Below are positions 1-12,400 of a DNA stretch of 64,000 nucleotides, piece after piece. Source of the DNA: Oxyruncus cristatus (taxonomy: Eukaryota > Chordata > Aves > Passeriformes > Cotingidae); the NCBI GenBank assembly GCA_013399855.1, contig VXAY01002371.1, positions 2,412,883 to 2,476,882 of the forward strand. The letters are read 5' to 3'. The position numbers and the translations under genes are program-made. The notes under the pieces were generated by a model. That model had not been told where the DNA came from and ran no database searches. It saw only the letters and a list, made by a program, of their open reading frames with translations. How positions within the stretch are numbered: position 1 is the first letter of the stretch; the number at the start of each line of letters is the position of its first letter.

Positions 1-335
1 ATCCTTCCATCGTCAACGTATTTTATATAAAGAGCTTGCCATATTTTTCCACTTATATAAATTACCATTTGGCATTTACAGGTGTTAAAATTATAAACAC
101 CAACAATGAAAATACACAGGAATGGACATCACCGAAATGCTGAAAGCAGTATATTCTTTCCTTACCAGAATCAGTAAAATTTAAACCCTACCAAATGTCA
201 GTGTGACAAGATTTGACAGTAAATTCAAGGAACTTTAAACACAAGTCAAGGGTGCCTTTCAAACAACAACAACAACAAAAATCCATCTAACTCAAAAATC
301 ATTTATATCCCTCTAAGGAAAACATATGTAATTAC
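1..335. other. SYNE1 intron after e38, truncated by the window
   Basis: AT-rich intronic sequence with an (AAC)n run near 264; nothing else seen. Confidence 0.85.
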
Positions 336-486
336 CTTTGATAATGTTCGCCTGACATCTTCATGATCCTTCCAAATGGATTTGAGCGCAGAGGCACTGT
401 TAGCACTCTCTATGACTTTCATTACTGTTGACTTCAAGCTCTGATATTCCTTCATCAGATCAATAAGAATGCAGGATTGCTCCTTT
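336..486 (-). CDS. SYNE1: SYNE1 e38: last exon in the window
   Basis: [20 protein letters not shown] to RRTLSK, ending in phase 0. Acceptor ctcattacag|AAA, donor AAG|gtaatt. The gene continues to the left of position 1. Confidence 0.95.
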
Positions 487-3400
487 CTGTAATGAGAAAA
501 GGCTGTATTAGTACCAATTGTTATCATGTTTCTGAAGGATAGAGAACATGACAGCAATTCACACAAGAAAACCAGGATGCAGTGCTAAACATGATTTGGG
601 CAGCCAAGGAACTATTAATATTTTGGTTTTACAAATCACTGTGGATCTGTAAATCACAAAACATCTCACTGAATAGAGAGTATATTAATTACATCTCATA
701 TATATCAGATATCAAAGCAACTGATTTCAGCAAAAAAAAAAAGAGTCAAAGTGGAATTCAAACTTCTCAGTTCCTAAGTTAAGCATCTTTTTAACTGGAA
801 ACCATATTAAAAGGAAGCTCAGTTTTTAAAAACCTGGAGGGTTTTTTTTTGTTAAAAAGAAGCAAAAATAAAGACTAAAGCATTCAAGATAAGTCTGCCT
901 ATTTTGTCCTTCAATTGTCACATGTATGTTTTTGGGACTAAAACATTACATTGAACTTACCTGTCATTCTACTGAGAATGGAACAACTGTCTGCTAAGAA
1001 TAGGCCTACTGCTTTTTTCCCCACTCCCTCTCCAGAAAAGCCTACTTATGCTCAGGCAATGGACAGAAGAAAAAAATCTATTCAATCCACTCCTAGTGTT
1101 TATACTGAAGAGAGAGAAGGAAGACTAATACTTCGAATATGTTTAGTTGCAGAACAATGTCAGTGAAAGGAATTCAGGAAACATGACATTGACAAAAAAG
1201 GGGAGTAATAGCTTTAGGAGCTGACTCTGAATGCTCCAAAGAGCTCTCCAAAATAATCAGGTTCAGGAGGGTCTAAAATTTTGTCTATATGAAAGAGAAA
1301 ACGCTGTTAGTTTTCTTTAAAGATGATTAGGAGGCAATTAAGACAAAAAAAATGGTACGATAACACTTTCTTCAGTATTTTTAGCCCCTTTTTTAACAAC
1401 TTTCATTGATCACCTGATCATGTATCATGTATAATCAGAGTAAATGATTATATACTAATAATTATTATTATGAGCCTCGTCTCTTGGACAGGCAGAAAGA
1501 CTTCAATCTAAAAATTATTTAGGATCACTGAATATAGAATTGTCAGAAACATCTATCCATAGAAAATGAAAATATGTGTAGAGGGAGAATATGTGCCAGC
1601 TAGAGTGATAGTCAAATCTCAGAGATTTTTTATCTTTCAGAAGAGTAAACAATAACAGGCAATAACATGTATGTATATGTGCAGGTACTGTACTGAGGAC
1701 CTGTCTGTGGCAGTATGAGTACAGTTGGTACAAATATTCTTCTTTACACTGTGTTTTTACCTACAAGCCTTGGTTTTTATTGTGACTAATATAGCAAGAA
1801 GATATAATACGTAATAACTCTGTCTCTTCCCCCCATTCTCTCTTTTCACATCTTAAGCTAAAGATTTACTTACTTTTCATGTATAACTTTCTTGGTATCC
1901 TTCCACAGAGATTCTAAGCAAATAATCTCTCTGTCAGTCTCAGGAGCAAGTGTGATATCTTTTTGGGTTATTTGTTTTGCTTTGCCCATGAGCCACTGGA
2001 GTTCATGCTGGTGAGAATTCAGTTCTTCATCTAGCTGGTTAAAGATCCTTAATCTGCAAATTAAAAAGCAGGTTTCAAATTTAGTCATCTTGTCTTCTTT
2101 TTGCAAGAGAAAGAAGGAGGAAGAAAGAGTGAAACAGCTGTTAGAGTTACTGTGCATAAAGCTCCCTCTTTCTAACATTTTCTACAATATCTTCAAAAAC
2201 CAAAATGTTATCTGAGCTTTTTTCTGCTACAACAGGGCTCAGAATATGATTTTTCTGATACATATTCAACTATACAATAACAGAGATATACATGTCCCTT
2301 CACCTCACACAGTCACTTGGAAATATACTCAGATATTTAGACTAATACTTTATTATAGTAAGTGTTTGCAAGTCTTTCATGACAGTCTTCAGTTCTGTAA
2401 AAGTAGAGACAGCTTTAATAGCTGTTTAGACCTTAGATTCATTCAGACAAAATATATTTTTGCGACACAGACTTTCATTACTGTTCTTTCAATATAAAAG
2501 ATTAGCAGGACTTCCTAAACATTTTGTGCATGTTCTCCCTCCATCCAAATAGCTCCCTTATTTAAAAATTTTTATTAAGTAGATAAGTATGCTTGGCAAG
2601 AAATAGAGTACCCAAGCAGCAAACACACATATGCCTCCATGCATCATGAAAGGTCTAGAGACTACAAGAGAGTCTGAAGTGCCAATGCTTTTACCTTTGC
2701 TGGAGGGCTTGTATTGTTGCCTCCTTCAGGCCCTCCTTGTCAGCCTTTTCCTCAATATCTTCAATACTCTTCAGTAACTGCTCTTTATGCTCCATGAAAG
2801 ATCTTTGCAAGGCTCCAAGTGCTTCTGCCTCACTTTGTTTGGTTCCCAGCAGGTTTTGAACTGCCTCCAGTTCCACACACAGATTATCCACCACAGCCCT
2901 GCAGGAGGTCCTCTGCCCAGAAATGCTGTGTTTCAGATGATATTGAGCCTTACTAAGGGAACCATCCAAACTGATGGCAACAGATTCCAACTTGTTAAGA
3001 TCTTGAATAACACCACTGAGTTCTTTCTCCAGTAATTCAGATTTGGCTTTATCTATATTCCCTGTTTTCTCCACTGTCTGCTTCAGCCGGTGGAGCACTC
3101 CTGATGCAGCACTTTGGAGCTCTAGGAAAACTCGCAGCTGATCCAGAGTCTCTTGTCTTTGGCTAGTTATTTGAATTGCCTCCTGGAAGATCTGAAAGCA
3201 ATCTTCAGTCTTTGCCTGCAATGTCTGCTGGTCCTCTGGGCTGCTGAAAGAACACAATTTATCTACATGTTCCTTCAGACTTTGTAACTGCTGTTTCTTA
3301 CTTTCAACCTCCATTGAGTGGTTCTATGGGAAAGAAAGAAAAGGGGGCTTAGTTTCTTCTTCCAATCAAGAGCTTAGGAAATATTTTAGTACTAAACTTA

Positions 3401-6400
3401 CGAGTGAAACAAGTACTACTGAGGGCTTTTCAGTAGGAATAATTCAGTGTTACAATTTTGCTTTTAACTTGTTAAATAACAGAAATCTGTATGTGACTGC
3501 AAGAGCATACTGGTTTTCAAACAAATAAATTACTTGCTAATTTTAGATGAGTATTTAGCTGAATGCACTGTACAATTTATCTGTCTTTAATATTTACATC
3601 CAAAAGTTTACCTTATTGTGAGATGCAGCTAGTTGTTGATCAGCTGTGTTTATCTCTGAAGTGGCTTGTAGTTCAGCAAGAAATTGCTTAATCCAGTCTG
3701 AAAACCTGAGCAGGAGCTCATCAAACTGCCCATGCTCAGCAACAAGAGATTGAAGGAAGTCGATCCTATAGAATGCCAGATGTAAATATGAAAGCACTTA
3801 ATGTAAATTAATCACTACCCGTAATAAAAACCACAGCTGACTGGTCAGCATTAAAATCCATGCCAGATGCAAAGAAAGAAAGAAATGTCAATTTATTTTG
3901 CGAATGTGATGACTCCTGAGTTGATTTCTTAACTGGGGAATAACAAAACATTTGAAAGCACATTTGGCTCTTCCCTGTTTTCATGGTTTTATTTATATCA
4001 GCTGTTAGAAGTGCCCCAAACAATCAAGGTACATTCTTCACCTTTTCTTCATGGGGCTAGTCCCATCAAAAAGAACAGTGAATTACTGGATTAAATATTG
4101 AATTAAAGCTTAACTTTAATTTTCAGACATAGCAGTTCTGTTTGCCCTACCACCTGTAACACTGAATATAAGGTGAGAGTCTTATGAATTTGGACAAGGG
4201 GTGAGGAACTGCATACTCAACTTTCACTGAAGTAAGTGAGGATCAAGTCCGCTCAGAGGAACACAATTCAAAGGAAGAATGTGTCCAGAGGAGTACTCAG
4301 CAGAATTGTTTCTAAACTTTGACCTTAAAAAAGACCTTGCAATTTGCCTTCTCATTTCTCTTAGAAATTTCTCTTAGAAATTTCTCTACCTAATTTTCAA
4401 CATGTAGATGATTATATTGTAAAACAATCATATTGATAACAATAGATTATGTAATTGATCAGGATTTCTTATTTAAGCTACATTTAAAATAGCAAAATAC
4501 ATGCATTCATCATGAAAAGAATTGAAACCTAAATATATGATAACATACAGTTTCAAAAAAGGAGACAGTTTTCCTGAGCTTATCATGAGCCAGGAGCCTA
4601 AAAATTCACCATTTATGGCAAATAAAAGATTCAAAGAGGACTAAACAATACAATAGTATGGCTTTACTCGAGATAGAGCACATAACGGAAAAAATGAAGA
4701 GCGGTTATTAGAGATTTTGGAAGTTACCTGGGAAATTTTAACTGAGGATATGCAACATTACCTTAATTTCCTGCCCTGCACTCCCTCAAACAGAACACTT
4801 TTGCCAAAAAAATAGAGAGGGTTTCTGTCAAAAAAGACAGCATCATAAGCGTGTGGGATTCTCAACCCCCTATTCCTGGGAGCTCGGGGTTCAGTATCAA
4901 TCTTAAACCTTTGTTGGTAATATGTAAAAAATATGTTTTGGAGTTGGGATTCCTCATCTGGATATTGCCTACTTTACATGTAAAAAACCACTCTGAAGCA
5001 CAAACCTTTTATCAACAGTTTGTGGTAAAGCTTTCCACCTCTCATCCAGCTCTTCAAATTTTTCTTTTATTGTTTTCACACACTGGTTTGAAGCTGTTGG
5101 AAATAGCGACTCATTTAACTGTAATAGGCTGTCATAGACCGAAGCATGGGACACAATATCTGCTTGCAAATCCTGAGAAAACAGTGGATTGTAAAACCTT
5201 TAGATTAAGAAGAGCATCATGTAATGCAAAATATCAAAATAATAAAACAGCTACAGATTTCCACTACAGTACTTTTGAAACAAGTAAATGAGCACAGTCA
5301 AATTCTTGGAGGAGGTGAGGTCTATTAGGACAAGCAGGTACTCAACACCTCTCAGATAAATCTGCAACAGTAGAGATTCATAAAAGTTGGGGGTTTTTGT
5401 CTTTAGGACAAAGTGTGATCTTTCCATATAGCTCTACTGTATGATGACAGTGGCTAAAATCAAGACCACATTTTGCAACATATTTCATGTGCAGCAATAG
5501 AATTGTGAGGAAATGTTGCAAATTGGCTCAAAAAACCCCCCAAAACTGAAAAAAAACCCCAAACCCAAAGCAAAAGAGTTTTGCTTTTCTTCAGTAATAT
5601 TTAAAACTGAACTTATGGACTACTTGGCTTCAAGGAAGGTATAAAAGATGCTACATTTGGCCAACTGCTTCATATTATTCTAAAAACAAATGGCAAAAAA
5701 ATCCAAGGAAATTTAGAATGGGATGAAAGTACTGTGTTTCAAAAAAAAAAATCATAAATCAGAATTTCTTTGTGATTTCAAAACCTTTGGGCATTTTTTC
5801 ATCTGTGCAACTTTTCTCACATTTAAAAAAAAAAAAAGGCAATATTGACTAACAAAGGAATTTCTCTAGAGAATGGATCCTCTGGCAGGCAGACCCTTGT
5901 TCTCCACTGACAGATAATAGGATACATCAGGGCATTTTTCTTTTTTCTTGAGCTGGCATATTATAGTTAGAAGTAACATTCTTCCTGTGACTCTTGTCTT
6001 TGAGAAATAACAACAGTGATAATGTAACACTTCCTAGGACATTTCCAAAGCCACAGTCAAGTGACTTGTCAGACTATAATTGAGCAAGTCCATCCTTCAG
6101 AAGACACAGAAATACACCAGGAAATGTGGGGGGACAATATTTCAGTTGAAACATACCTGCAGTGATTGCAGTTCACTTTCCAGCTTAACTCTATCAGCAG
6201 ACACATACTGCTCTGAAGGCTGGGCTGTAGCTTCACACCCCTCCAACCAGGCCAGGAAGGCAGGCAGCTCCTTCTCCTGCCTAACAAAATCACAACACAG
6301 GTTACCAAGTCATCCCCTCAGTCCCACTCTGACCACAGGAAGGTCTCTGTGTCCATCATAACAGATGTGAGAGTTTACTCACTTCTGCCACTGAGCCAGA

Positions 6401-9400
6401 AGAGTCTCTAATAAGGTCTGTTTGTCTTTAGCATTTTCTAGCACTTTTTCATATTTCTGCTGTAATGCTGTGACCTCCTGAGCAGCTTTTTCTTTGCTGG
6501 CCACCTTACGGACACTGGCTGAGAGAGAGGCCAGAGGGCTGCTCAGTTTTTCCACTGTATGACAAAGGTCCTAGGTGAACATGTAAAAGAAGTCACAAAA
6601 ATGAAGAGTTATGGTAACAACAGCAGGAAGAGTTCTGTACTCCTACTCATAAGTTTGAAGCAACGCTACATCCATCAGATCATGAAGTCACTGCTCAGCT
6701 TACATATTGCTCAGGTCTGTCCCATATACACGTGTTCCAAGCATATCAATGAACTAGCTTGTGGTGGGGAAGACTTTCCTAAAAGCAGTGCTAAAGAAAA
6801 AGACTTGACAACAACAGAGTCAGATTTTCTGAACGGGCATCCAACACAGCATCACCCATGTAGCACAGAGATCTACATCCAGGAGAAAGCTCCAAATTCC
6901 TTAACAACTGCCTAAGAGTTGCTCTAATTTATATACAGTAAACACAAAACCTCACTCCAACGTGTGAGGACTACCAGACTTGCAGCCTGTGCCATGACAT
7001 AGGAGAAATAAGGAACAGTTACTGGAAACTTCTGTCAGTATCAGCTACAGACGTTTTTTTTATACAAATGGCACCTCATGCTAAATAGATTTTGGGGTGT
7101 TGCCATTTCTAGAAAGTTGGGAAACTTGTCCATGTGAAAATGATTGAAATGTAGCACAATGAGTTAGAAAAGCACAAAATGAAATAGATTCAAGACCACA
7201 AAAGTTCCAATTCACAGGTATGCAATTGTAACAACAGTAGTAACAGTTATAATTACAAGAAATCATATATAGGAAGAAATGCAAATTATACAGGAAAAAG
7301 CTGTTGATAATTTCACATTAAGGTATTTAATCATCATGATCCCCTAAGCAGAACAAGACTTTACAACAGTGTACTGAGCATACTCATAATGTTTAAAAGC
7401 CAGTAACAAGTGCTTTCTGAATAAATTCTCCATATGCAAAGTACTTCTCCTCAACAAATATAAAGTTTATTTGAAGTAGACAGGTCAGGCCTCCCTTGCA
7501 TACAGCCTTTGCAAGTAGTTATCACTAAGATCAAAATAAATTATAGGCATTTTAGCAAGAACAATCTGAGTAAAATTTTTTATAATTATTTCTTAGAAAG
7601 AAAGGCAATGATTATTGGGGGAGAACACGTCAGAACCTACAGACAAAAATACTACACCAAATTCCATGAGATTAAGGCTCATTTGTAGTTTGAATATGAA
7701 TCCAATATTTGTTTTCCTTTCGTAAAGGGCTGAACCAAATGTCCAAACACCCATGGCTTCTGGTATCACAGATAAAAGTTTGTCAGTTGAAACTCTGTCC
7801 AGTCTCTGAACTGTTCAAGAAAAACTACTTCTAAGGATATATTTTTTTAAATCACAGAGTTAGCTATACCAACATCCAAGTTTCATGAAAGTCTTAGAGG
7901 AAAAATATCTAACAGAATTGTTTCTTATGTTTTATTTTTCATAATGTTTTAGATGCATGAAGTTAAAAACAGTAACCTGAAGGACTAAGTCATACTTTTA
8001 GGTTTCCTTTCTCTAGACTTGGGAAGAAACCCTCCAAGCCTGTCTGAAATGGTGACAAGAAATAGCTGAAGAAGTACTTAAGCCTTCCCTAACTCAGGCT
8101 TGCCTCCTTCTGCCTCCAGCCTGGGCTGTGTGGCATCAGGCAGCCCCCAGTCTGGAGGTTACTGGCATTTCTGTGAGGAGGTCAGTGTGATACCGTTTCC
8201 CTGGAGTCAGTGGGGAATAGCTGGCCACACGCTCACCGTGCAATCCTGAAGGGCTGCATATGTTGCTGCTGCTGAAGAGCACGACGTGAGAGGCTCAGCC
8301 AGCTTAGCTTCAAATTCAGACACTGCCTGCTGCACCTATGAAAAAAAAAGGCAAACCAGAGTTTAAAACCAGCAGGAATTACATAAATGATTCTTTAAAT
8401 AACATCTTTTAAATGCTTAGTGCTAAGAGAATATTGTATCCTAAGCCTTTGTAGGGCTGAGTGCCTTTCGAAGTTAAAAGAAGCTAATTGCGCTCAGCTC
8501 CTCCTGATTGACACAATGATAGTATTTAAATTATTTTCCTTACAACCTCCAATCAACTCAAGATTGAAGTTAAAGTGTTTGTAAGAAGTATGGATGTGGT
8601 TTACTAGTGCAATATGGATGTGGTGCAATAGTGAAATACGCAGGAGAATCACTAAGGTTTTCTAAAAGACAGTATAATTTTTAAGTGTGTATATTTCAGT
8701 GTCTTTCTGAAGCTGCCTTTTAAGTAATTTGGAGCACAAATTTATGTATCTAGGTCTTGCAATTACCTTAAAATCTAATTATTTGACTCCATCTTATTAT
8801 AATATACATTTTATTTCAATTTTTGAAAAAATAGAGTAATTCTATAAATTGTTGCAAACAATCCCTTAAATTTTGCATTGTCTACCTGTTTGAGACTTTC
8901 TTCATATTTCTGCTGTGCTGATGCATTCCCTGTGATTGTTCCTTCCAGTCTCTGTGCGTGATCTCTTAGCTCTTCCCAATACCTTTTGACATGAGTCAGT
9001 TTGGCCTTAATATGTGCACGTTCTCCAGAGGTAACAAACTGGGAAAAATACTCGGCTTCCTCTTCTAGTTTTAAGATTCCAGCTATTTTACCATCTATCT
9101 CTTTATTAATGACCTAAAATGTAAAGTAATGGTAAAAAGAAGCAAAATAGGGTTTTAATTACTACAATAGTATTTTCCAATTCCTTTTATTACCTGAGCT
9201 ACTAATATCTTTCATCAAAAAAATTATACAAGACGAGAGTTCATTGACCACTTGAAAGAACTTGTTAAAAAAATCTTTATTATGACCTGTAAATACCCTT
9301 TTTCTCCTCGAAACTAGCACAGGAAAAGGTTTAAAACACAGCCTGCTCTAAAAACAGTGCATACGAAGAGCAATTAGAATTGGCTGTGGTGCCTATTTTC

Positions 9401-12400
9401 CTAAGTATACAGGATGGTTCATATTTTTAGCATCTCGTACTTCACAGGAAAGTAATACACAATTCTCTTTAAGATTCAAAATAAATAGAAGATCAAAAAA
9501 TGTGAGCGTATAACTGAAAAAATATTGTTGAGGAGCTGAACCCCAACAGTTATTTACTTATGTTTAGTAAGTTTTCAAGTACTAACAAAATAAAACATGC
9601 TATGATTTAAAAAAACAATTGAGAGTGTTTTAATATTCTAATTTAAAATACTAAGGTATAATAAAGGATAAATTTAATTAGATAACAAGGTGAGGTGAGT
9701 GTGCCCTTAGGCAGAGTATTAAATAACGAACCACATTACAATGTAAATTGGAAACCATGAAACAACGGTGATAATGGTCTTTTGTACTTTTCATCTGTCT
9801 TGTACATCAATAAGTAAATGCATAAATACAAACTAGCACTGGCTTTACATTTTATCAGCTTCATGACAGCAAGTGGTCCATTATCATGGCAGTTTTGAAA
9901 CATGTAAAATGTCTCTATTATTTTACACTTGGTTTTATTACAAATTAGAAGAAAACCTGGCGGCTACAACATCCGAGAAACAAACTTATAGTGTACCACA
10001 TTCAGTGGCTATTTATTCAGTAAGCACCAATGAACTCAGAAATAAGCTTTTTTCACAACAGCTTTTTTTAAAATTTCTGTTGATGCATCATGTCCGTGGA
10101 GTTCTTCTCAAAAGTAATGGTAAAGACTCATTGGGAGTGATTTGAAAGAGCCAAGAGCGTTCTTTGAAATTGAAATAGGCAATAGCATTCTCAGATATAA
10201 AAATGTCAAGATATGCATGCATATGAAATCAACCAAAAACTTCCTTGAAATTGCACTCTCAAAGCATAGGAAGTGCCCAATTGCTGCTCTAATTGTGGTA
10301 AAAATAAAGGATCTTTCTTGCCACTAGAAAGCTTAGAAGTGGTTTACTGCAACATTCAGTCAAAAATTAGCAGGGTGACTGTCAGAAAAAAAGGTGGTGC
10401 TATAAGAATTTATAGCATCTCTTTATGCAATATGTTCTGAATTAATTCAGATTATAAAATATCTTTTTTGCATGAGAATATGGTGCTGAGGAAAAATACC
10501 GGATCTGCAGCTCTGAAGCTGAAATTATCTAACAATGCAGCAGATACAAATGAGGCAGTGCTTTCTCACTCCTACACTATTCTGTTAAATTCACTCAGTT
10601 ACATAAAAGAAGGTGGATAATTGAGGCCTTCAAACTCTCACTGACTCTTCCACGAATGGTAACTACTTGTGATAACTGTCATTTTGTTCCACCAGGAATT
10701 TCGAAGAAATGTGTAGGTGAAAATCTGGCTCTGCTGAAGTCGTCGGGGCTTTGCAGTCAGTGTCACGAAAAGTAGAGTATTACCACTACGATGTAGGTTC
10801 ATTATATTCAGACATCCCCAGGTTTTTTATCTGGTCAGCCAAAGATATCAAGGAACACACAATTTTTTATTCATTTGCCTTATGCTGAAATATTCCTTAC
10901 TGATAACGTCGCACTAGAAATTCTGAATGAAGTATGCTGATTGGTGCTGTGACACAGAGTGACTCATCAGGAAACTTACAACAAAACATAAAAAATTCTC
11001 CAAAATCAGGCACAAAGCAATGCTGCTGAAGTAGACCTCCATCTACGTCCATGCATTAGAGGTTAGATGACTTGTTTCACATGTCACTCACAAAGCTCAT
11101 CTGTTCACCTGAGGTACAATGATGTCCCCCTATCCCTTATCTAGAGGATTTTCTCTGCTTCATGTCTGTTCACTCAGATGTTTATAAACATCATCTGCTG
11201 ACCATTTTCTTTCTGTCATGGTGTTTAAATGTGTAAGAATTATGGCAGAATTTTCAGAAACTTTCAATGCAGTGTAAAAATCACTGCATATCTGCATCTA
11301 TAATAAGGAATGGCCCTTCTGGGAAGTTGGCTGGAATAGGCTAGCGGGCTTGAGTAGGCTCCATTTAGACAGGCAAGAACTGACACACTGTAGTGCAATA
11401 TTTGTATAATTTGATCTTAAACATTGGAATCCTGTCCACCACTTACTGAGTAACAAGAAAACATGACAACGTATGCCATTGGAATAAGTGCATCCACGTT
11501 ATTTCACAAGGAAACTGGTTTTGAATTGCTGTGGTGATGAAGCAAGAACTCAAGTATTGTTTTATTCTTCAATGATGAAATCAAGAGATTTTATTTATTT
11601 TGTGTATGTAAAGTTGTGAACAAATTAAGAACAGGAAAGTCTCTTGATAAACTGTTTCTGTCATATGAAACAAGTGCCTTATGGGATCCTTTGGAAATAC
11701 TTAGTGCCAAGCTGGTCTGCAGGCAGCTGTACACCTGTGCACCTTATGAAGAACAAGTGGGTCACAGAATAGAGAAAATGGCAACGTGCTTGAGGTACTG
11801 AGAAACCCTGTACCGTTAGAAACATGCCGTTTCAGAGAAGGTACATTTTAAATGAAAGGGAGGATATGAAGTCAGCCCTTGAAATGCAATGCTTGGAGAC
11901 AATATGCATCTTAGTTAGCAATACAAAACTAAATCACTATTTATCTGTATCTACAGGAATGTACACAGACAAGTGTACATACACAAGACAGTTAAATATA
12001 ATAGCAATAAATGGTATGTAGGTTTTCAAGCTACCAAGAGCAATAGTTTCTTTATTATTTCAGCATAAAAGATACATAAATCAAGTTATAACTTCAGCTT
12101 GCAAGATTAAAATCAAGTTCTATAGCCACTAGTTAATATATGTTTTAAAAAACCCAAACCTTCTATTTATGTAGCTGTTTCGTACATCAGCTGAGATTAC
12201 TCAGAAAATAAGAGGAGTATAAATTGCACTTTTAACCATACACACAAAGTCTTCATATCTGTAGACTAAACACTGAAAGAGAAGGCAGCCTGTAAGAATT
12301 TTCCTTTACTTTATGTAAAACCTTACTGCTTGGTATATTCATGTATAAAATGGTCCATTATCATGGTAGTTTTGAAACATGTAAAATGTCTCTTCTCCCC

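Larger units (their letters stand above)
487..8885. other. Introns e30-e38
   Basis: The non-exonic parts are 487-1873, 2054-2694, 3324-3611, 3766-5005, 5173-6156, 6281-6382, 6571-8236 and 8336-8885. A 14-bp unit ctcttagaaatttc is doubled near 4,358-4,388, and tatggatgtggt occurs twice near 8,588-8,625. No other gene or recognisable mobile element was seen. Confidence 0.7.

Noticed and set aside
951..1166. 71-codon plus-strand frame with charged residues
   Set aside because: Short, intronic, no recognised domain; considered as a retroelement piece but nothing supports it.
4851..5291. 146-codon open frame on the plus strand
   Set aside because: It overlaps SYNE1 e34 in antisense and has no protein-family signature of its own.
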